DNA of 19,044 bases from JADFOB01 sp964651325 (GTDB lineage Bacteria; Planctomycetota; Phycisphaerae; UBA1845): the NCBI GenBank assembly GCA_964651325.1, contig CAZYXP010000055.1:1-19044 (forward strand), written 5' to 3'. Shown here one piece after another: positions 15,192 through 19,044 of the stretch. Positions within the stretch are counted from its first letter, which is position 1. Each line of letters starts with the position of its first letter. Made by a program: the position numbers and the translations under genes. The notes below the pieces were generated by a model, which saw only the letters and a program-made list of their open reading frames with translations, had not been told where the DNA came from and made no database searches.

Positions 15192-17126
15192 ATGGCTCAC
15201 CGAAGCCTTTGCCTTCACCGGAGCAGAACATTGCAAACGCAGATATGCCTAGCACTCGCGTTGATGTCGAGTGCGTTGGGGCCGGCATCCCAAGAGCCCT
15301 TGCATGTCGGTTACCAGAACTACGCAACACTAACCGATTCCTTGAAGAGCCTCGCCAAGCAGCATCGTGACGCGTGCGAACTCACCACCGCCGGGACCAG
15401 CCGCCAGGGCCGAACGCTCTGGGCGCTAAGGCTCGGACGCGGCACAGATCAAGACCAGCGCACGGCCATGGCCCTCATCGCAGGAATGGACGGAGACTTT
15501 CCCGTGGGCTCGGCCGTAGCGCTGCGCGTCGCCGAGGGCCTGCTTTCGGCGGGCGCGGGTGAAGCGGGGCATAAGCTGCTAACAGAGCATACCGTGTACA
15601 TCCTGCCGCTGATCAACCCCGACGCCGTCGAGTCCTTTTTCGCCACGCCGCAACTCGAGCAGCGCCAGGCACTGCGGCCGGTCGACGACGATCGCGACGG
15701 CCAGGTGGATGAAGACGGCCCCGAAGACCTCAACGGCGACGGATGGATCAGCATGATGCGGATCAACATGCAAGGCCGCCGCATCGGAGACCTTGAGGCC
15801 ACGCATCTGCCCGATCCGAAAGAACCGCGTTTGCTGAAGAAGGCCGATCGCAGCAAAGGCGAAAAACCCGTGTACGCATTGCTCGTCGAGGGCGTGGACA
15901 ACGATGGGGATGAACTCTGGAATGAAGATGGCGTCGGAGGCGTCGATCTCAATCGCAACTTCACCAAACGCTACAAAGATCACGAACCCGGCACGGGTCC
16001 GCATCAGATTTCAGAACCCGAATCCAAGGCGGTGATCGACTTTCTCTTGCAACATCCGCGCATCACAGCGCTCATCACCTACGGTCGCCATGACAACGTC
16101 GTCAATGCCCCCAAATCAGGCAAGAAAGGCGGCCCCAAAAAGGACGCGCCCAGCCCCCAGGGTCGGCGCCGATTCGCAAGGCCCAAGCCGCCGGCAGGCT
16201 TGCACGCAGACGACATCGCGATCTACAAACAGATCAGCAAGAGCTATCGCGAACTCACCAAGATCGAGAAAACACCCGACGAGTCGGCCGACGGCGCAGC
16301 CTTTGCATGGGCCTACGCCGAGTACGGGATACCCGCGTTTGCCTGCCGCTTGTGGACACGCCCCGAAAAGAAAAAACCAGAAAAGCCTAACGAAAAAATG
16401 GGTGATTCCACCGAGCGGGGAACCGACGCGTCCGACGACGCCAAGGACGTGATGCCATCCAGTTCAGAGAAGCCGGGCGAGGCTGCGGCAGAGCAACGAG
16501 GCGAACGCGGGCCCAAGCGCAGGCGCAAGGGCGGCAATGGAAAAGGGAAACGGGGAAAAGACGAAGAGAAATCGCCCAATACCGAAGACATCGCCTGGCT
16601 CAAGTACAGCGATGAAAAGCGGGACGGCGCCGGCTTTATCGCTTGGACTCCGTTTGATCACCCGCAGCTCGGCGAAGTCGAAATCGGCGGCTTCGTGCCG
16701 TTTTTCAAGACCACGCCGCCGGCAAGTGAGTTGGATCAGATCGCGACCGGTCAGCAACGGTTCCTCGAAGATGTTGGAAACCGCATTGCGAGCCCCTCCC
16801 TCGAGCCGGTCACCGTCACGAAACTCTCAGAGACGGTCTATGAAGTGCGTACGGCCCTTGTCAACGACGGATACTTCCCCACCGGGCTGGCCATCGCCAA
16901 GCTCAACCGGCGCGTCCGGCCGATCGTGATCGTGCTGGACATTCCGCTGGACCGCATCCTCGGCGGAACGCGCGTCGAGAAGATTTGGTCGGTACCCGGA
17001 AGCGGCGGCCGGCACGAGCTGCGCTGGGTCATTCGCGGCGAACGCGGATCCACGGCCAAGATCAAGCTCACTTCGGAGAAATTCGGCAATCAGACGCTGG
17101 ACGTAAAACTGGCCCCCAACGGATAG
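15192..17126 (+). CDS. Secreted M14 carboxypeptidase-fold pseudoenzyme
   Basis: This 644-residue protein is homologous along its length to the next gene but lacks the M14 active site. The ATG is chosen because a signal peptide follows (basic start, core ~16-29, cleavage near PASQ ~34); an in-frame GTG at 15183 is an alternative, and AAAGG at 15175-15179 fits either poorly. Where M14 enzymes have H-x-x-E, this has D100-G-D-F103. The second zinc His aligns with Gly298 in TYGRH, and the catalytic Glu with Arg386 in FACRLW. Kept landmarks are LPLINPDA (~138-145), VDLNRN (~251-256) and two Asp-rich calcium-type loops (~165-185 and ~235-247). A charged low-complexity insert rich in Lys, Glu, Gly and Arg spans ~390-490. 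The C-terminal ~515-644 is a beta-rich domain shared with its neighbour. It may bind rather than cut substrate; its role is unknown. Confidence 0.82.
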   Translation: MAHRSLCLHRSRTLQTQICLALALMSSALGPASQEPLHVGYQNYATLTDSLKSLAKQHRDACELTTAGTSRQGRTLWALRLGRGTDQDQRTAMALIAGMDGDFPVGSAVALRVAEGLLSAGAGEAGHKLLTEHTVYILPLINPDAVESFFATPQLEQRQALRPVDDDRDGQVDEDGPEDLNGDGWISMMRINMQGRRIGDLEATHLPDPKEPRLLKKADRSKGEKPVYALLVEGVDNDGDELWNEDGVGGVDLNRNFTKRYKDHEPGTGPHQISEPESKAVIDFLLQHPRITALITYGRHDNVVNAPKSGKKGGPKKDAPSPQGRRRFARPKPPAGLHADDIAIYKQISKSYRELTKIEKTPDESADGAAFAWAYAEYGIPAFACRLWTRPEKKKPEKPNEKMGDSTERGTDASDDAKDVMPSSSEKPGEAAAEQRGERGPKRRRKGGNGKGKRGKDEEKSPNTEDIAWLKYSDEKRDGAGFIAWTPFDHPQLGEVEIGGFVPFFKTTPPASELDQIATGQQRFLEDVGNRIASPSLEPVTVTKLSETVYEVRTALVNDGYFPTGLAIAKLNRRVRPIVIVLDIPLDRILGGTRVEKIWSVPGSGGRHELRWVIRGERGSTAKIKLTSEKFGNQTLDVKLAPNG

Positions 17127-17142
17127 CGACCCAAAGCCCCTT

Positions 17143-17147
17143 AGGAG
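17143..17147 (+). promoter_or_regulatory. Ribosome binding site (AGGAG) fixing the GTG start of the second M14 gene
   Basis: AGGAG lies 8 bases before GTG 17156, in the 29-base gap after the upstream stop. It rejects the longer open frame back to 16985, which would overlap the preceding gene by 142 bases. Confidence 0.8.
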
Positions 17148-17155
17148 AATCGACT

Positions 17156-18919
17156 GTGGTTCACAAATCCAACTCCCGTTTATGGTGCCTGGCGATCCAG
17201 GCGACGGCCATACTTTCCATTTCAACCGGTTGCGCGTTCGCGCAATCTTTCCATTCCGGTCAGGTCGACCTCCGATTTGATCGCTTTTACAACTACCAGC
17301 CCATGACCGACGCCCTCAAGGCGCTCGCCAAAGCCTATCCGAATCTGCTCACGCTTGAATCCATCGGAAAGAGCAGCGAAGGCCGCGACCTCTGGTTGAT
17401 GACGATCAACAACCCGAAGACCGGCTCCGATCGCGACAAACCGGCCATGTACATCGACGCCAACGTTCACGGCAATGAAGTGCAGGGCGCCGAGGTCTGC
17501 CTCTATACCATCTGGTTTCTAACCAGAAACTACGGACACATCGACAAGATCACCGAGTTGGTCGATGAGCGTACGTTCTACATCCTACCGAGCGTCAACC
17601 CCGACGGCCGGGCCCATTGGTTCGACTATCCCAACACGGCACATTCCTCGCGAACCGGAAAGAAACCCACCGACAACGACTACGACGGCCTCTACGACGA
17701 AGACGGCTACGACGATCTCGACGGCGACGGCGCCATCACCGGCATGTGGAAAAAGGATCCCAACGGCCGCTATCGCCGCTCCAACCGCGATCCGCGCATC
17801 TTTGAACGCGTTTCTGCCGACGAAAAGGGAGAATACACGCGCCTTGGCAGCGAGGGCATCGACAACGACGGCGACGGCCGGATCAATGAGGACGGCCCCG
17901 GCGGATACGACATGAACCGCAACTGGCCTTCCGATTGGGAGCCCAACTACGTGCAGCGCGGCGCGGGCGAATACCCGTTCAGCTATCCAGAGGCCGCGGC
18001 CATCGGCGCGTTTCTGATCGATCATCCCAACGTGGCCGCGGTGCAGTCGTACCACAATGCCGGCGGCATGATCCTGCGCGGGCCGGGTGGAAAATCTCGC
18101 GAGCCCTACTACCCGCGATCCGACGTCTCGGCCTACGACGAAATCGGCAAGACGGGCGAGCGTATCCTGCCCTACTACCGCTACATGGTCATCTACAAAG
18201 ACCTCTACCCCGTCCATGGCGGCTTCGTCACCTGGACGTACGAGGGCCTCGGCATCTTCAGCTTTACCAACGAATTGTGGAGCAGATCGCAATACTACTA
18301 CGGCAAAGAAGGCGACTGGCCCCGCGATCAGCAGCGGCTCAAATTCGGCGACCTGCTTCAGTTTGGCGAACTATGGATGCCGCTCAAGCCGTTCGATCAT
18401 CCGACCTACGGCGAAATTCTGATCGGCGGGTGGAACCAATACGCCTCACGCGTCCCGCCGACATTCATGCTCGAGGAGATATGCCACCGCAACTTCGCGT
18501 TCACGATGTACCATGCGGATCAGATGCCCAAGATTTCGTTCTCGCGCGTCCGCGTCAAATTGCTCGATCCCGGCATCTGGGAGGTCACGGCCGAAGTGAA
18601 AAACGACGCGGCCATCCCCTCGATCAGCGCCGTTTCCGCCCGCAAGAAAATCGGGGCGCGCGATCAAGTGATCCTTCGCGGCGCTCAGGGCGCTGCCGCC
18701 AAGGTCCTGGCATCGGGCACGTTACGCGATTGGCATACGCCATCGATGACGCTCACCAAGCGCCAACCGGAGCGCATCTGGGTCGATAGCGGCATCGGCC
18801 GACACGACCAACGACTCTTCCGCTGGGTCGTCGAGGGCACCGGCTCGATCGAATTGGAATACAAGAGCCAGAAAGCCGGAACGATCAGAAGAACCGCCCA
18901 GCTACAAGATGCCGGCTAG
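17156..18919 (+). CDS. Secreted M14 family zinc carboxypeptidase
   Basis: The 587-residue enzyme should cleave C-terminal residues from peptides outside the cytoplasm. The GTG start has a good ribosome site. A signal peptide follows (core ~11-25); cleavage may be after AFA (~29), or at Cys25 if STGC works as a weak lipobox. The zinc site is intact: His105 and Glu108 in NVHGNEVQ, and His300 in QSYHNAGG. Asn254-Arg255 in YDMNRNWP match the substrate-carboxylate pair, and Glu373 in FTNELW is the catalytic base. Between ~170 and 250 an insert carries calcium-type loops (DNDYDGLYDEDG, DLDGDGAI, DNDGDGRINEDG), not present in classical pancreatic-type enzymes. The C-terminal ~430-587 is a beta-rich domain shared with the upstream gene. 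The two genes are 29 bases apart and surely co-transcribed, arising from tandem duplication. Substrate specificity cannot be read from the sequence. Confidence 0.9.
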   Translation: MVHKSNSRLWCLAIQATAILSISTGCAFAQSFHSGQVDLRFDRFYNYQPMTDALKALAKAYPNLLTLESIGKSSEGRDLWLMTINNPKTGSDRDKPAMYIDANVHGNEVQGAEVCLYTIWFLTRNYGHIDKITELVDERTFYILPSVNPDGRAHWFDYPNTAHSSRTGKKPTDNDYDGLYDEDGYDDLDGDGAITGMWKKDPNGRYRRSNRDPRIFERVSADEKGEYTRLGSEGIDNDGDGRINEDGPGGYDMNRNWPSDWEPNYVQRGAGEYPFSYPEAAAIGAFLIDHPNVAAVQSYHNAGGMILRGPGGKSREPYYPRSDVSAYDEIGKTGERILPYYRYMVIYKDLYPVHGGFVTWTYEGLGIFSFTNELWSRSQYYYGKEGDWPRDQQRLKFGDLLQFGELWMPLKPFDHPTYGEILIGGWNQYASRVPPTFMLEEICHRNFAFTMYHADQMPKISFSRVRVKLLDPGIWEVTAEVKNDAAIPSISAVSARKKIGARDQVILRGAQGAAAKVLASGTLRDWHTPSMTLTKRQPERIWVDSGIGRHDQRLFRWVVEGTGSIELEYKSQKAGTIRRTAQLQDAG

Positions 18920-18956
18920 AGCGTCGCCGCGCGAACGCTCGCCGCGTACACGATCC

Positions 18957-18992
18957 CCCGAGCCGCGGGCTTTAGCCCGCGCGGCCGTCGGG
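18957..18992. repeat. REP-like hairpin downstream of the M14 pair
   Basis: Nested arms CCCGA (18957-18961), GCC (18962-18964) and GCGGGC (18965-18970) pair with GCCCGC (18975-18980), GGC (18983-18985) and TCGGG (18988-18992), with two small bulges on the 3' side and a TTTA loop. The GCGGGCTTTAGCCCGC core is a form I recall as dispersed in planctomycete genomes. It may also help end the M14 transcript, though no T-run follows. The remaining bases to the window end show no gene. Confidence 0.55.
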
Positions 18993-19044
18993 TGTCGATC
19001 CGAACGCCGGGCGGGATGCTACGCTTACGTCTTGATCTGCCGCA

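Noticed and set aside
16985..17155. N-terminal extension of the second M14 gene
   Set aside because: It overlaps the upstream gene, lacks a signal peptide at its start, and a strong AGGAG supports GTG 17156.
17585..18292. 235-codon minus-strand open frame over the M14 gene
   Set aside because: Val/Ala-rich antisense shadow of Asp/Gly-rich codons.

Overview
The window reads as a GC-rich bacterial chromosome fragment from a planctomycete (Planctomycetota, possibly a Phycisphaerae-like lineage). It is probably a metagenome-assembled scaffold. Four things point to planctomycetes. There is a secreted DUF1028 protein with paired dockerin-like DxDxDG loops. There is a very long secreted protein mixing TPR and PQQ-type propeller repeats. 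Two M14 peptidase-fold proteins carry Asp-rich calcium-loop inserts. Nearly every intergenic space holds a different GC-rich hairpin or inverted repeat. The taxonomic call is inference from these styles; no rRNA or tRNA gene was seen.

Layout. At 1-873 is the 3' part of an M42 aminopeptidase gene, followed almost immediately by a PocR-GAF-PP2C signalling phosphatase (880-2673). After a hairpin-rich spacer, a small CII/CP76-like helix-turn-helix regulator (2809-3282, minus) is divergent from the 16S rRNA dimethyltransferase gene rsmA (3421-4371). A secreted DUF1028-dockerin-Ig protein (4410-6071, minus) converges on rsmA and is divergent from a NifS/IscS-type cysteine desulfurase (6250-7398). 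A 299-base spacer with a REP-like hairpin and a TATAAT box leads to a methylthioadenosine phosphorylase (7698-8573). Next is a 1422-residue TPR/PQQ-propeller protein (8654-12922). Its last 14 residues are encoded by a 15-bp tandem repeat that runs into a 100-N assembly gap. On the far side, a 594-residue protein with a GNAT-like segment (13094-14878, minus) ends in the same repeat. After a 313-base spacer with a long imperfect inverted repeat come two tandem M14 carboxypeptidase-fold genes (15192-17126 and 17156-18919). The window closes with another hairpin repeat.

How the genes fit together. Most of the window is ordinary housekeeping (rsmA, desulfurase, mtnP) beside envelope or secreted proteins. 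The most interesting unit is the M14 pair. The downstream copy keeps the canonical zinc and catalytic residues. The upstream copy keeps the fold landmarks but has lost both zinc histidines, the zinc glutamate and the catalytic glutamate, and carries a highly charged insert. This looks like a secreted pseudo-peptidase and active-peptidase pair made from one operon. A second notable point is the assembly gap: the 55 bases on its left are identical to the 55 bases on its right, as expected of two de Bruijn contigs that overlap by one k-mer.

No CRISPR array, transposase, prophage module or recognised defence system was found.
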